A stretch of DNA of 64,000 bases, from the NCBI RefSeq assembly GCF_001657485.1, contig NZ_LXFU01000030.1, positions 62,001 to 126,000 of the forward strand. Direction: 5' to 3'. The position numbers and the translations under genes are program-made. Under the pieces are notes generated by a model, which saw only the letters and a program-made list of their open reading frames with translations, was not told where the DNA came from and made no database searches. The DNA comes from Rhizobium sp. WYCCWR10014 (lineage in GTDB: Bacteria > Pseudomonadota > Alphaproteobacteria > Rhizobiales > Rhizobiaceae). Shown here in pieces: positions 27,344-35,658 of this stretch (position 1 is the first letter of the stretch; the number at the start of each line of letters is the position of its first letter).

Positions 27344-29631
27344 AGGTTGAACCAACGCCTCTGCGGATCCTCTTCGTCTTCGCCTGGCTGGTCGTCGGGG
27401 GCGAGGAGACGGAGGTCCGGCTGCTTGCCAAGAATCTCGACCGCCGTCGCTATCGCCTCGACGTCGTCGCCTGCTTCCGAAAACCCGGCATGCCGGAGCA
27501 AACACACCGGCAGCTTCGAGGGCTGGGGATCGATGTCGATACGACGCCCTACGAATTGTCGTTCGAGGATACGGTCAAATATCTCGCCGGGAAAATCTCA
27601 GGTTACGACATTGTCGTTTCCTGCCAGAACGTAGCGGACATCTATCCGGCATTGGAGCGACTGCATCTTCACCCGCCCCTCATTGAACATGGCGGGCTGG
27701 TATCAGAGGCTTTGGCCGGCCCCAAACATCTGACGGCACGTTATGTGGGCGTCTGCCGCTCAATCCGTGACGCGGCCGCGTCGCGCATGCCCGGGCGCGA
27801 CCATCATGCCCTGGAAATCCCCTCGATGACCGATCTTTCGGTCTTCGACCCGGCACACCGCGACCTGGCGCGAGCGGGTCTTGGGATCGCGACAGATGAG
27901 GTTCTGATCGGTTGGGTCGGCCGGCTCGATCCCAAAAAGAATGTCGAGGACTTTATTGAGGCCGCTGCATTGGTTCATGCCACCAAGAAAACTGCACGGT
28001 TCGTTATTGTCGGCGGGCCGGACGCCTTCCTGCCGGAATATGCTGTGCAGCTCAAAGCCCTGGCCACCCGGCACGGGCTCGATGGTATGCTTCACTTCCT
28101 CGGCGACCGGAACGATATCCCGTCCCTGCTTGCCGCATTCGATATATTCGTCTGGCTGTCATCCGGTGAAGGCATGCCGCACGTTATCGCAGAGGCCGGG
28201 GCAGCCTCCCTGCCGGTTATTGCGACGCCTGATAACGGTGCTATGCAGCAAATCGATGACGGGCTGTCCGGTGTCTTCGTGCCCCATCGCAGTCCAGACG
28301 TCGTTGCGAAAACTATCGTCGCGCTTATCGAGTCCCCTGCGCGCCGTCACGCACTCGGCACTGCCCTGCGACGGAAGGTCGAGAAGGATTACTCCGTCGA
28401 GGCAGTGCTGCCGCAGTGGGAGGGGCTTCTGGCAGATGTCCATCGAGAGCGAAAGGCAGCGCGGCCTACAGGTCTGTTCCAATCATTCCTGCAAGGCGGT
28501 TTCGAATGTTCGAGCCATCGGCTTCGGCCAAAAAGCGGTGAGACGCAGGGCGATAGACTAGACTTGATCGCCGCGACTGGTCACGATCACCATGCCGAGA
28601 CCGACTATCGCCAACTTCAAGGCTTTGGCATCAGCACCGTGCGCGATGGCTTCCGATGGCACCTGATTGAAAAGGCTGGCCGGTACGACTGGTCGAGCAT
28701 TCGTCCGATGCTCCAGGCGGCCGAGTCAACAAAGACCCAAGTTGTCTGGGATCTCCTGCATTATGGCTGGCCCGACGATCTCGACATCTGGTCGCCTCGC
28801 TTCGTCGATCGCTTCGCGCGGTTCGCACGTGCATGCGCCGAGTTGGTCCGCGAGGAGAGCGACGGCATTCCGTTTTATTGCCCTGTCAACGAGATCTCGT
28901 TTTTCTCATGGGGCGCTGGTGACGTCGGCTATTTGAACCCGTTTGCCAATGGGCGTGGATTCGAACTCAAGGTGCAGATGGCACGCGCTGCCATCGCAGC
29001 GATGGATGCCATTATCTCTGTCGATGCCCGGGCCCGCTTCGTCCACTGCGAGCCGGTGATTAATGTCGTCGCGGATCCGTCGCGTCCTCACGATGCGCGT
29101 ACCGCCGAAGGACATCGCCAATCGCAATTCCAGGCTTGGGACCTGATTGGCGGAAGGATGTGGCCACAGATCGGAGGCAGCGAACGCTATCTTGATATCC
29201 TCGGTGTGAATTATTATTCCAACAACCAGTGGATTCACGGCGGTCCACCGATCGACGTTGGTCATCCGCTTTATAAGCCCCTCAGCCGAATTCTGGTCGA
29301 GACGTTCGCGCGCTACGGCAAGCCAATGCTTATTGCCGAGACCGGGATTGAGGATGATCGGCGCGCATCCTGGTTTGACTATGTTGCCGACCAGGCTCTG
29401 GATGCGATCCGCTCGGGGGTGCCCTTGGAAGGTTTGTGCCTCTATCCGATCGTCAATCATCCTGGTTGGGATGACGATCGGCCTTGCGCAAACGGCCTCC
29501 TCTCCGCCGATGTGGCTCCGGGAGGACGGGCGCCATTTGCTCCCCTGGGCGCTGCGATTCGCGAACGAGCAAAAGAGTTTGCAACCTTTGCACCCCATCA
29601 TATTGGCGGCACGGAAGCTGGCGACGCCTGA
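27340..29631 (+). CDS. glycosyltransferase / GH1-like hydrolase fusion
   Basis: A 763-residue fusion. Residues 1-375 are a GT4 glycosyltransferase (VFAWLVVGGEETEVRLLAK, GWVGRLDPKKN, E-x7-E at Glu277 and Glu285). Residues about 405-745 resemble clan GH-A (family 1/5-like) TIM-barrel hydrolases: VWDLLHYGWPDDLD, the acid/base motif CPVNEISFF (Glu518) and a nucleophile candidate in LIAETGIED (Glu667), with NYYSNNQW between. Both catalytic glutamates are present, so the domain may be active. No signal peptide is present, so it acts in the cytoplasm, perhaps trimming or remodelling the glycan the transferase builds (inference). The start overlaps the preceding stop as ATGA. It is the last gene of the glycan operon. 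Confidence 0.85.
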   Translation: MKVEPTPLRILFVFAWLVVGGEETEVRLLAKNLDRRRYRLDVVACFRKPGMPEQTHRQLRGLGIDVDTTPYELSFEDTVKYLAGKISGYDIVVSCQNVADIYPALERLHLHPPLIEHGGLVSEALAGPKHLTARYVGVCRSIRDAAASRMPGRDHHALEIPSMTDLSVFDPAHRDLARAGLGIATDEVLIGWVGRLDPKKNVEDFIEAAALVHATKKTARFVIVGGPDAFLPEYAVQLKALATRHGLDGMLHFLGDRNDIPSLLAAFDIFVWLSSGEGMPHVIAEAGAASLPVIATPDNGAMQQIDDGLSGVFVPHRSPDVVAKTIVALIESPARRHALGTALRRKVEKDYSVEAVLPQWEGLLADVHRERKAARPTGLFQSFLQGGFECSSHRLRPKSGETQGDRLDLIAATGHDHHAETDYRQLQGFGISTVRDGFRWHLIEKAGRYDWSSIRPMLQAAESTKTQVVWDLLHYGWPDDLDIWSPRFVDRFARFARACAELVREESDGIPFYCPVNEISFFSWGAGDVGYLNPFANGRGFELKVQMARAAIAAMDAIISVDARARFVHCEPVINVVADPSRPHDARTAEGHRQSQFQAWDLIGGRMWPQIGGSERYLDILGVNYYSNNQWIHGGPPIDVGHPLYKPLSRILVETFARYGKPMLIAETGIEDDRRASWFDYVADQALDAIRSGVPLEGLCLYPIVNHPGWDDDRPCANGLLSADVAPGGRAPFAPLGAAIRERAKEFATFAPHHIGGTEAGDA

Positions 29632-29691
29632 GCCGCCTCATTCTGTGACCACGGCACGCCTCGACTGCGGCTCAAAGAAAAGTTGCCTCCG

Positions 29692-29716
29692 GGAACCCTT
29701 ACCGCTTCGAGATGTT
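29692..29716 (+). promoter_or_regulatory. EcfG-type promoter
   Basis: GGAAC-N17-GTT, with its -10 about 32 bases before the SDR start at 29749. It gives the SDR its own stress promoter separate from the glycan operon. Confidence 0.55.
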
Positions 29717-29748
29717 TGCCTTTCACAACCACCAAGGAGATCACGACG

Positions 29749-30615
29749 ATGACCGACGACACGCGCCGCCCGACGCCGCCCTACCCTGCGCAACAACAGA
29801 AACCGCCGGGCCAGACAGCGGCCATGCAGCCTGTGCCCGACCATGGTGAGAAATCCTACAGGGGAAACGGAAAGCTCGAAGGCAAAACTGCTCTTATTAC
29901 GGGCGCGGATTCGGGCATTGGCAAAGCTGTGGCGATCGCCTTTGCTCGAGAGGGCGCCGATGTGGTCATCTCGTATTTGAGCGAGGACGAGGACGCCAAC
30001 GACACCGCAAAATGGGTAAAGCAGGCAGGCCGCAAAGCTGTTGTCATCCCCGGCGACATCAAGTCGGAGGATCACTGCAAGATGCTCGTACAGCGGACCG
30101 TCGATGAATTGGGCGGTATCGACATTTTGGTAAACAATGCCGCCTTTCAACGCACTTATGCCGACATCGCCGATATCGATGCCGAAGAGTGGGACGAGAC
30201 CTTTCGCACAAACATCTATGCACCGTTCTTTCTCGCGAAGGCAGCAATCCCACACATGGCGCGCGGCAGTGCCATCATCAACACCACGTCCATCCAGTCG
30301 CGCCAGCCGTCACCCCAGCTGCTAGCTTACGCCTCAACGAAAGGCGCTATCTCCAACTTTACGGCGGGACTTGCCGAAATGCTCGGTGAACGAGGCATTC
30401 GCGTCAATGCGGTGGCGCCCGGCCCCATCTGGACGCCGCTCATCCCTTCGACGATGCCGGCCAAAAAAGCTGCGAAGTTTGGAGGAAATACCCTGATCGG
30501 GCGGGCTGGACAGCCTGCGGAGCTTGCCGGCGCCTACGTGCTTCTCGCTTCGGATCTCGGCAGCTACATGACCGGAGCAATCATCCCGGTGACCGGCGGG
30601 GAAATCATGATCTGA
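29749..30615 (+). CDS. SDR oxidoreductase (stress type)
   Basis: A 288-residue classical short-chain dehydrogenase with a 45-residue Pro/Gln-rich N-terminal extension typical of the YhdF/YdaD/YghA stress subgroup. Motifs: TGADSGIG at 51-58, NNAAFQRTY, TTSIQSRQ with the catalytic Ser, and YASTKGA with Tyr and Lys; the C-terminus ends TGGEIMI. It probably reduces small aldehydes, ketones or sugars with NAD(P)H. The start is fixed by AAGGAG 9 bases upstream. An EcfG-type promoter lies at 29692-29716, and a strong terminator follows at 30637-30664. Confidence 0.92.
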   Translation: MTDDTRRPTPPYPAQQQKPPGQTAAMQPVPDHGEKSYRGNGKLEGKTALITGADSGIGKAVAIAFAREGADVVISYLSEDEDANDTAKWVKQAGRKAVVIPGDIKSEDHCKMLVQRTVDELGGIDILVNNAAFQRTYADIADIDAEEWDETFRTNIYAPFFLAKAAIPHMARGSAIINTTSIQSRQPSPQLLAYASTKGAISNFTAGLAEMLGERGIRVNAVAPGPIWTPLIPSTMPAKKAAKFGGNTLIGRAGQPAELAGAYVLLASDLGSYMTGAIIPVTGGEIMI

Positions 30616-30636
30616 TCACAGCCGCAGACAATAAGG

Positions 30637-30664
30637 AAAAGGCCGCCAACGATGACGGCCTTTT
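30637..30664. terminator. bidirectional intrinsic terminator
   Basis: A perfect 9-base stem (AAAAGGCCG / CGGCCTTTT) with a 10-base loop lies between the convergent SDR and DUF892 genes. The A-run on one arm and T-run on the other let it work on both strands. Confidence 0.88.
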
Positions 30665-30683
30665 CTGCATGATCGTTAGCCGG

Positions 30684-31190
30684 TTAGGCCGCCCTCTTGC
30701 CCTTGGCGTTTGCAGACGCCTGTGCAAGCTGGGTCAACTTCTTGTCGGTTGCGACTTCTTCGGCGAGGTTTGCCTGAAGCAGGGGAACGACATCCTTGAG
30801 GCCGAGCTGGTTTGCCCATGCGATGAGAGTGCCGTACCGGGCGATCTCGTAGTGTTCGACGGCCTGAGCCGAAGAGATGAGACCGGCATCAAGTGCCGGC
30901 GACCCCTTGAACTCTTCCATGATCTCTTCACCCTCGGCGATGATGCCCTGGATTGCCTCACAGGTCTTGCCGCGTGCCGGCTTGCCTAAAAGCTCGAATA
31001 CCTGATCCAGGCGTTCGATCTGCGCCTGAGTTTCGTCGCGGTGCAGCAGGAAACCTGCCTTGCCTTCCTCAGACTGGGCGGCGCGGGCCATTTTCGGCAG
31101 CGCCTTCAGGATCTGCTTTTCTGCAAAATAGATGTCCTTGAGCGTATCCAGGAAAAGGTCATCAAGGGTTTTCGTAGTGCTAGTCGCCAT
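30684..31190 (-). CDS. DUF892 ferritin-like protein (YciE/YciF type)
   Basis: A 168-residue four-helix ferritin-like protein of DUF892. It has the family opening LDDLFLDTLKDIYFAEKQILKALPKMA and the expected metal-ligand pattern of Glu and His (ESEEG-like region in AAQSEEGKAGFLLHRDET, AVEHYEIARYGTL, NLAEEVATDKKLTQLA). Members are induced by osmotic, desiccation and oxidative stress in bacteria. The start has AGGAGG about 7 bases upstream. The EcfG-type promoter at 31228-31252 has a full CGTT -10 element, making this one of the best supported stress-regulon members in the window. Confidence 0.93.
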   Translation of the reverse strand: MATSTTKTLDDLFLDTLKDIYFAEKQILKALPKMARAAQSEEGKAGFLLHRDETQAQIERLDQVFELLGKPARGKTCEAIQGIIAEGEEIMEEFKGSPALDAGLISSAQAVEHYEIARYGTLIAWANQLGLKDVVPLLQANLAEEVATDKKLTQLAQASANAKGKRAA

Positions 31191-31227
31191 GGTTATTCCT
31201 CCTGTGGCATGGGCTTGCGCGGGGTTG

Positions 31228-31252
31228 AACGCCGCGTGGTTTTGCTTGTTCC
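31228..31252 (-). promoter_or_regulatory. EcfG-type promoter
   Basis: Leftward GGAAC-N16-CGTT, a full match to the EcfG consensus, with the -10 about 38 bases before the DUF892 start. Confidence 0.72.
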
Positions 31253-31267
31253 TCGCCGAAATTAACC

Positions 31268-31289
31268 GGCGCTCCGTTGCCGGAGCGCC
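31268..31289. repeat. perfect inverted repeat (hairpin)
   Basis: Nine-base arms GGCGCTCCG / CGGAGCGCC around a TTGC loop, just upstream of the DUF892 promoter. No T-run follows on the plus strand, so it is either an attenuating hairpin or a protein-binding palindrome. Confidence 0.6.
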
Positions 31290-31635
31290 GTCTCTTTCCG
31301 GCCAAGGAAGAGAGGCCGATCAGCGATACTGCCAGACAGTCCGACTCCAAGAGACGCCGGGCCGATCCGCAGGTGTGTAACCACGCGCGACCATCGTTGT
31401 TCCCTCAGACCTTGGCTTTCTCGCCAGCTTTGGACGACATTGGCATTCGGCTCCATCCGGGAGGTCCGCCGAGCCGATAGCAAGGATCACGTCGATGATG
31501 GACCCCGGGCACACATTGCCCCCATCGGAGTAACCAAACCCCTTGCACAAAGGGCCCATCACCCTATGTGCCATTTTCGCACTAGCTAAATTAGCATATT
31601 GAAATTCACTCCTTGTGCCAAAGGAAAGCGCAGAG

Positions 31636-32613
31636 ATGATTTTGGAAGACCTTTACCGCTTGCTGAGAAGCGGACACGTGCAGGCTCAGGGCGTCGCCGA
31701 TACGATGACTCAGCCGACGGTCGTTCTGGATCATAGTCTCTGCGTAACGAGCGCCAATGACGCGTTCCTGCGGACTTTCGAGGTCGAACGGGATGACGTC
31801 CAGGGGCGAAGCTTTTTTGGTCTCGGCAACGGCCAATGGGAAATAGCCGAGCTCCGGCACCTAATCGCGTCGGTGATCCCAAAAGCAACCACCGTTATCG
31901 GCTTTGAAGTAACGCATAATTTTCCCGCAATCGGGCAGCGGACCTTTCTTGTCGATGCGCGTCGTCTCATTCATCCCGACAATAACAGCACAAACATCCT
32001 GATCCTCTTCGATGATATTTCGGAGCGCAGGCGCCATGACGCCGAGAGAGATTTCATTATTGCAGAGACGCGGCACCGCCTGAGGAACCTGTTTGCGGTG
32101 ACACGCGCCATCGCCCTGCAGACGGACACTGAGGATCGGACTGCCGACGAATATCGCGCCGTCTTCCTCGGGCGACTTGAGGTCACGCTTCGTGCGCAGG
32201 AAATAGCATCTACCGGCGAGACCACCGATTTTGAAGTGCTGGTGCGGCAATCGATCGGCGAGCCCGGCGTCAAGCGTCTTCATTGCGAGGGCCCGGAGGT
32301 GACCCTTGCCAGTTCCAAAGTTCTCGCGGTCGGCATGATATTCCATGAACTCGGCACCAATGCGGTCAAGCATGGTGCCTTGTCCGTTCCCGATGGGCAG
32401 ATCCATCTCACATGGACAGTCGAGACCGGTCCGAGAAGCCGGACTTATCTAAGCTGCGAGTGGCTGGAAAAAAATGGCCTACCTATCACGTCGCCCAAGC
32501 GCCGCGGTTATGGCACCGAGTTGATCGAGGGTACTTGCGCTCATCTCGGCGGAAAGGTCGAACTCAAGTACGATCCGGGAGGCCTTGCAGCCACGATCAG
32601 GATCCCGGTGTGA
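31636..32613 (+). CDS. PAS-HWE sensor histidine kinase
   Basis: A 325-residue soluble kinase. A PAS domain (about 20-125, QPTVVLDHSLCVTSANDAFL onward, of the type often found in fused CheR/PAS kinases) precedes an HWE/HisKA_2-like core: phospho-acceptor His147 in ETRHRLRN, N box HELGTNAVKHGAL at 237-249, a CEWLEKNG region in place of the WxE signature, and G box RRGYGTELIEG. The start at 31636 is supported by AAAGGA 9 bases upstream; a GTG seven codons earlier is possible. It is one of three related kinases in the window and lies inside the stress-promoter cluster, so it may feed the general stress pathway (inference). Confidence 0.87.
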   Translation: MILEDLYRLLRSGHVQAQGVADTMTQPTVVLDHSLCVTSANDAFLRTFEVERDDVQGRSFFGLGNGQWEIAELRHLIASVIPKATTVIGFEVTHNFPAIGQRTFLVDARRLIHPDNNSTNILILFDDISERRRHDAERDFIIAETRHRLRNLFAVTRAIALQTDTEDRTADEYRAVFLGRLEVTLRAQEIASTGETTDFEVLVRQSIGEPGVKRLHCEGPEVTLASSKVLAVGMIFHELGTNAVKHGALSVPDGQIHLTWTVETGPRSRTYLSCEWLEKNGLPITSPKRRGYGTELIEGTCAHLGGKVELKYDPGGLAATIRIPV

Positions 32614-32846
32614 AGATGGATGGACGATTCTGCGGAAGTCGATGTCGAGGCAGGTGATGCGTTGGTAGTAAAGCCACTACGAGGTCGAAGCCATCCCTAC
32701 GTTCTCGCACCAGAGAGGTGTGGCCACGACGCTGCTCGTTCGTGCGCGCGCGGTTCGTCATTCGGACCATCGCATTTTCTTCCTGGCCCTGTCGGGTCAC
32801 CGGAGGATACTAGAATCAGCCGACCATGCGTATTGGGGCCTTTGCA

Positions 32847-33218
32847 TTAGCGGATCTTCTCGGTGCCGCTGGGTGTCGTCACCATGGTCGGACCGCCGCC
32901 ATTGCCTTGAGGCGTAGGATCGCGATCGGTAGCTTCGGGCGGCCGGCTGCCGCCGCCAGCCGGGTTGTTGTCGAACGTTCCGGCGCCATGAGGCTGGGCG
33001 TTGCTTTGATCGGGGGCCGTCGATGCCGTGGGTTTCGTATCGTTGTCGATGCTTTCTCCCCAGATCTCGGCCGCCCCCCAGGCAACGATCGCTAGCACGA
33101 GACCACTCACAAGTACCGCAAGCACAGGCTTGCCGTATCGCCCCTGTCTCGCGTCTGTCGCGCTCTCCGTCACCTGCTCAGGCTCCTGGCGCTGCGACTG
33201 GTGGTTCGAATTCGTCAT
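32847..33218 (-). CDS. hypothetical single-pass membrane protein
   Basis: A 123-residue protein with a cytoplasmic N-terminus (about 1-29), one membrane helix (about 30-53, PVLAVLVSGLVLAIVAWGAA) and a Gly/Pro/Asn/Thr-rich, probably disordered periplasmic tail. The start has GGGAG with 7 bases spacing; a second ATG one codon upstream is an alternative. No domain is recognised. It is transcribed divergently from the DUF4142 gene, and each has its own EcfG-type promoter. Confidence 0.72.
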   Translation of the reverse strand: MTNSNHQSQRQEPEQVTESATDARQGRYGKPVLAVLVSGLVLAIVAWGAAEIWGESIDNDTKPTASTAPDQSNAQPHGAGTFDNNPAGGGSRPPEATDRDPTPQGNGGGPTMVTTPSGTEKIR

Positions 33219-33247
33219 CATAAAACTCCCTAGGGTGGACCGCACCA

Positions 33248-33272
33248 AACCGCGGCCCGATGCGGAAGTTCC
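33248..33272 (-). promoter_or_regulatory. EcfG-type promoter
   Basis: Leftward GGAAC-N17-GTT, with its -10 about 30 bases before the membrane protein start at 33218. It is paired back to back with the rightward promoter at 33322-33346. Confidence 0.62.
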
Positions 33273-33321
33273 AAAACTTTTCGTCGAGGGCAGATCCGAT
33301 TGCGGCTTGGCAAAAATCTCC

Positions 33322-33346
33322 GGAACATTTGCCGCGCGCTGAGGTT
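33322..33346 (+). promoter_or_regulatory. EcfG-type promoter
   Basis: GGAAC-N17-GTT, with its -10 about 32 bases before the DUF4142 start at 33378. Confidence 0.62.
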
Positions 33347-33377
33347 GGAGACGGCAATTCCTCTGATGGAGACCTCG

Positions 33378-33874
33378 ATGAAAACCGTTCTCGCCTCCCT
33401 TCTAGTCTGCTTGACTGCATTTTCCACCACGGCGGCAGATGACGCGTCCAAGCAGCACGCCACCGACTTCGCGTCGAAGGCCGCCATGTCGAACTTGTTC
33501 GAGATCGAGGCCGCGAAGATCGAGATTGCGAGCGGAAAGGCCGATGACGCCAAACAGTTCGCGCAAGACATGATCAGGGATCACGGCAAGGCCGGGCCTG
33601 TTCTGAACGATGCCGCGAAAAAGGACGGCATCGAACTGCCTGCCGCGCTTGACGCAGAGTATACTGCGAAACTGGCCGCCCTCCGGCAAAGCGACGCCGC
33701 CAACCTTGATCAGGCCTATCTTTCCACTCAAGGACCGCCCATGAAGAAGCCGTGAATCTCTTCGACAGCTATTCAAAGCAGGGGCCGGATGGGCAGCTCA
33801 AACGGACGGCTGCAAAGATCCTGCCGGACCTTCGAATGCATTTGACGCGAATCCGCGGACTGACCTCGAAATGA
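33378..33874 (+). pseudogene. frameshifted DUF4142 protein gene
   Basis: The first frame gives a signal peptide (MKTVLASLLVCLTAFSTTAA) and a DUF4142 helical bundle (DFASKAAMSNLFEIEAAKIE, FAQDMIRDHGKAG) up to AYLSTQ, then runs into GPPMKKP and a stop at 33755. The next frame continues at once with RTAHEEAVNLFDSYS and on to LRMHLTRIRGLTSK, the normal family C-terminus, ending at 33874. Restoring one A near 33730-33731 (CAAGG to CAAAGG) joins both parts in register. So a single-base deletion, or a sequencing error, truncates the protein by about 40 residues. DUF4142 proteins are periplasmic ferritin-like stress proteins. An EcfG-type promoter precedes the gene. Confidence 0.85.
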
Positions 33875-33920
33875 TGGTGGAAGTGATCTAGCCGCCAGGT
33901 CTGATCATCATCCGCAAATG

Positions 33921-34124
33921 TCACAGCAATACTATTGCCGCGGCCATTGCGACCGCTGAAATCAGGCCTGCCGCAGTCAGACAGAGAGTGACGACTTGGG
34001 AACCCTTTCCCACTTCCTTATTCTGGAGTTTATTGGTGCCGAGTATCACCGCAACAAGACCCGCTCCAATCCAGCACATGAGCGTCAGCGTTCCTAACGA
34101 TATCGCCCACTCAGCTCCGCTCAT
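33921..34124 (-). CDS. small two-helix membrane protein
   Basis: A 67-residue hydrophobic protein with two membrane helices (about 4-28 and 43-66) joined by a short polar loop (NKLQNKEVGKGS). The start at 34124 is supported by AGGAG 7 bases upstream; an ATG two codons earlier lies too close to that site. No family is recognised. An EcfG-type promoter at 34151-34175 indicates general stress control. Confidence 0.7.
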   Translation of the reverse strand: MSGAEWAISLGTLTLMCWIGAGLVAVILGTNKLQNKEVGKGSQVVTLCLTAAGLISAVAMAAAIVLL

Positions 34125-34533
34125 CGTCATTCTCCTGATCTTCAACAACCAACCTCAACGCCCCTCCAATGTTCCGGCCTTCTTTGGATGGGCCGTGAAC
34201 AATCGCCGCTACGGCATGTCGGTCGGTTCGACCCCGATGAAGGAGACGTAGAATGGACGGCGACCGAGAACGCTCTCCAGCGAGCGCAGGGCAAAGGGGC
34301 ATTGCGGAAGGACGATGAGCAGCTGGCAGGACGCCGAAGCGAAATCGCAAGCGGACCGGTCAAGGCCTTCAGAGGAGGCCGTATTCAAGGTGGGGTAAAA
34401 CGGGTAGGGTTCTGAGCAGATCGCGTAGATCGGGCCGGGGACCGGTCCAAACAAGCCAATCGAATGACTGCCTCTGGTTTCTTAATCCCGCGATGACTGG
34501 TACCACACTCGCTCGTCTGCGGACAAATCATCT
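34125..34533. other. gene-free gap with one promoter
   Basis: This gap holds the EcfG-type promoter of the small membrane protein (34151-34175). Several short frames exist on both strands but none has a convincing start or composition. Confidence 0.45.
34151..34175 (-). promoter_or_regulatory. EcfG-type promoter
   Basis: Leftward GGAAC-N17-GTT, with its -10 about 27 bases before the start of the two-helix membrane protein. Confidence 0.62.
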
Positions 34534-34956
34534 ATGTCGGCCCGGCACATGGGTCAGAGGAGCGAGGATTTGGAAAAATTGGCCATCGAGCTCTTTGCAG
34601 GTAAGCGCGTGCTGATCGTCGAAGATGAATACTTTCTTGCAGATGAGACACGGCGGAAGCTTGAAAGGGCCGGCGCATTCGTTATCGGTCCGGTTGCTGG
34701 TGTAGGCGCCGCTCTGGATCTTGTCGAGAATGAGGAGATCGACGCGGCAATCCTGGATGTTCATCTGGAGGGCGAGTTAGTGTTTCCGGTCGCGGACGAG
34801 CTTGAGCGCCGCGATATCCCGTTTGTCTTCGCCACTGCCTTCGACCCGTCGGTAATTCCCGTAAGATTTACAGGCTTCGCGCTTTGCGAGAAGCCAACCG
34901 AATTGGGAAAGATCGCGGAAGCGTTGTTCGGCCAGAGTGCCCGCGAATACCACTAG
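34534..34956 (+). CDS. REC-only response regulator
   Basis: A 140-residue protein that is only a receiver domain (about 22-137). Acidic pocket Glu30-Asp31-Glu32 (VEDEYFLADE), phospho-acceptor Asp75 in AAILDVHLEG, Thr in FVFATAFD and Lys in CEKP are all present. There is no output domain, so it acts as a phospho-relay, a phosphate sink or by protein contact. Single receivers of this type commonly pair with HWE kinases, three of which are in this window. It is convergent with the EcfG-like sigma gene, whose stop lies 1 base away. The first ATG was used; ATG 34549 or TTG 34570 (with AGAGGAG upstream) are alternatives. Confidence 0.88.
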   Translation: MSARHMGQRSEDLEKLAIELFAGKRVLIVEDEYFLADETRRKLERAGAFVIGPVAGVGAALDLVENEEIDAAILDVHLEGELVFPVADELERRDIPFVFATAFDPSVIPVRFTGFALCEKPTELGKIAEALFGQSAREYH

Positions 34957-34957
34957 A

Positions 34958-35455
34958 TCACTCGCTGTCGAGCGCCTTCGTCAGATGATGGCGAGCCCGG
35001 TTGACCCTGCTCTTGATTGTCCCGATCGGCACGCCGCACTGATTTGCAGCGGCCTCGTAGCTCACACCCTCAACAAATATCAGCATAACGGCGGTTCGAT
35101 AATTCGTCGGCAAGGTGGAAATCGCGACCTCTAGCTCGCGCCCGCGTAGCTCCCAGATCTGCGATGGCGGCGAAGACGCCCAAGCGGCGGAATCTTTGAT
35201 TCCGCCGACCTGTTCTCGCTTGGATATTTTGAATTTGCTGCAGAACGTATTGCGCATTATCGTAAACAACCAAGAGCGTAGTTGGGTGCCGTGCTGGTAA
35301 TTCCCGGAATGCGCGATCGCTTTGGCAAGCGTTTCCTGAACAAGATCATCGATATCGCTCGTCGAACTGTTGAAGCGTTTGGCGAACGATCTGAGAGCCG
35401 GCATATTTTCAAGCAGTTCGGCGTCCGTAAAACCTGGACGATCATCAATGGACAT
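34958..35455 (-). CDS. EcfG-like ECF sigma factor
   Basis: A 165-residue sigma-70 family factor made of regions 2 and 4 only. Region 2 reads MPALRSFAKRF, DIDDLVQETLAKAIAH and LRSWLFTIMRNTFCSKFK, which closely resembles EcfG (ECF15), the general stress sigma factor of alphaproteobacteria. Region 4 has LPTNYRTAVMLIFVEGVSYEAAANQCGVPIGTIKSRV. The start has GAGGAGA 7 bases upstream. A GGAAC-N17-GTT promoter at 35478-35502 suggests it transcribes its own gene. The usual partners NepR and PhyR are not in the window; rhizobia often carry extra EcfG copies without adjacent anti-sigma genes. The next leftward feature is the convergent receiver gene. Confidence 0.9.
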   Translation of the reverse strand: MSIDDRPGFTDAELLENMPALRSFAKRFNSSTSDIDDLVQETLAKAIAHSGNYQHGTQLRSWLFTIMRNTFCSKFKISKREQVGGIKDSAAWASSPPSQIWELRGRELEVAISTLPTNYRTAVMLIFVEGVSYEAAANQCGVPIGTIKSRVNRARHHLTKALDSE

Positions 35456-35477
35456 TGGGGTTCTCCTCTGATGAGTG

Positions 35478-35502
35478 AACTTCGCCTCACCTCTTCCGTT
35501 CC
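35478..35502 (-). promoter_or_regulatory. EcfG-type promoter (autoregulatory)
   Basis: Leftward GGAAC-N17-GTT, with its -10 about 23 bases before the EcfG-like gene. It implies positive autoregulation or control by another EcfG copy. Confidence 0.62.
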
Positions 35503-35658
35503 ACTCGGATCGCTGATTCTTGTAGCCGCGCCCCACGTTCCGCCGACGAAGCGGTCTAAGCCCCGAATTCGCGCTCAATTGCTGGTCTGGCCGCGGGGCG
35601 TTCCGGCCCCGACGTCGTCCTGAGCCGGCGCCTTGACTAGTTGGTAATGACCCGAACT

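Larger units (their letters stand above)
31191..31635. other. gene-free gap with promoter and hairpin
   Basis: The gap separates the leftward DUF892 gene from a rightward kinase gene. It contains the EcfG-type promoter (31228-31252) and a perfect inverted repeat (31268-31289). I see no coding region. Confidence 0.5.
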
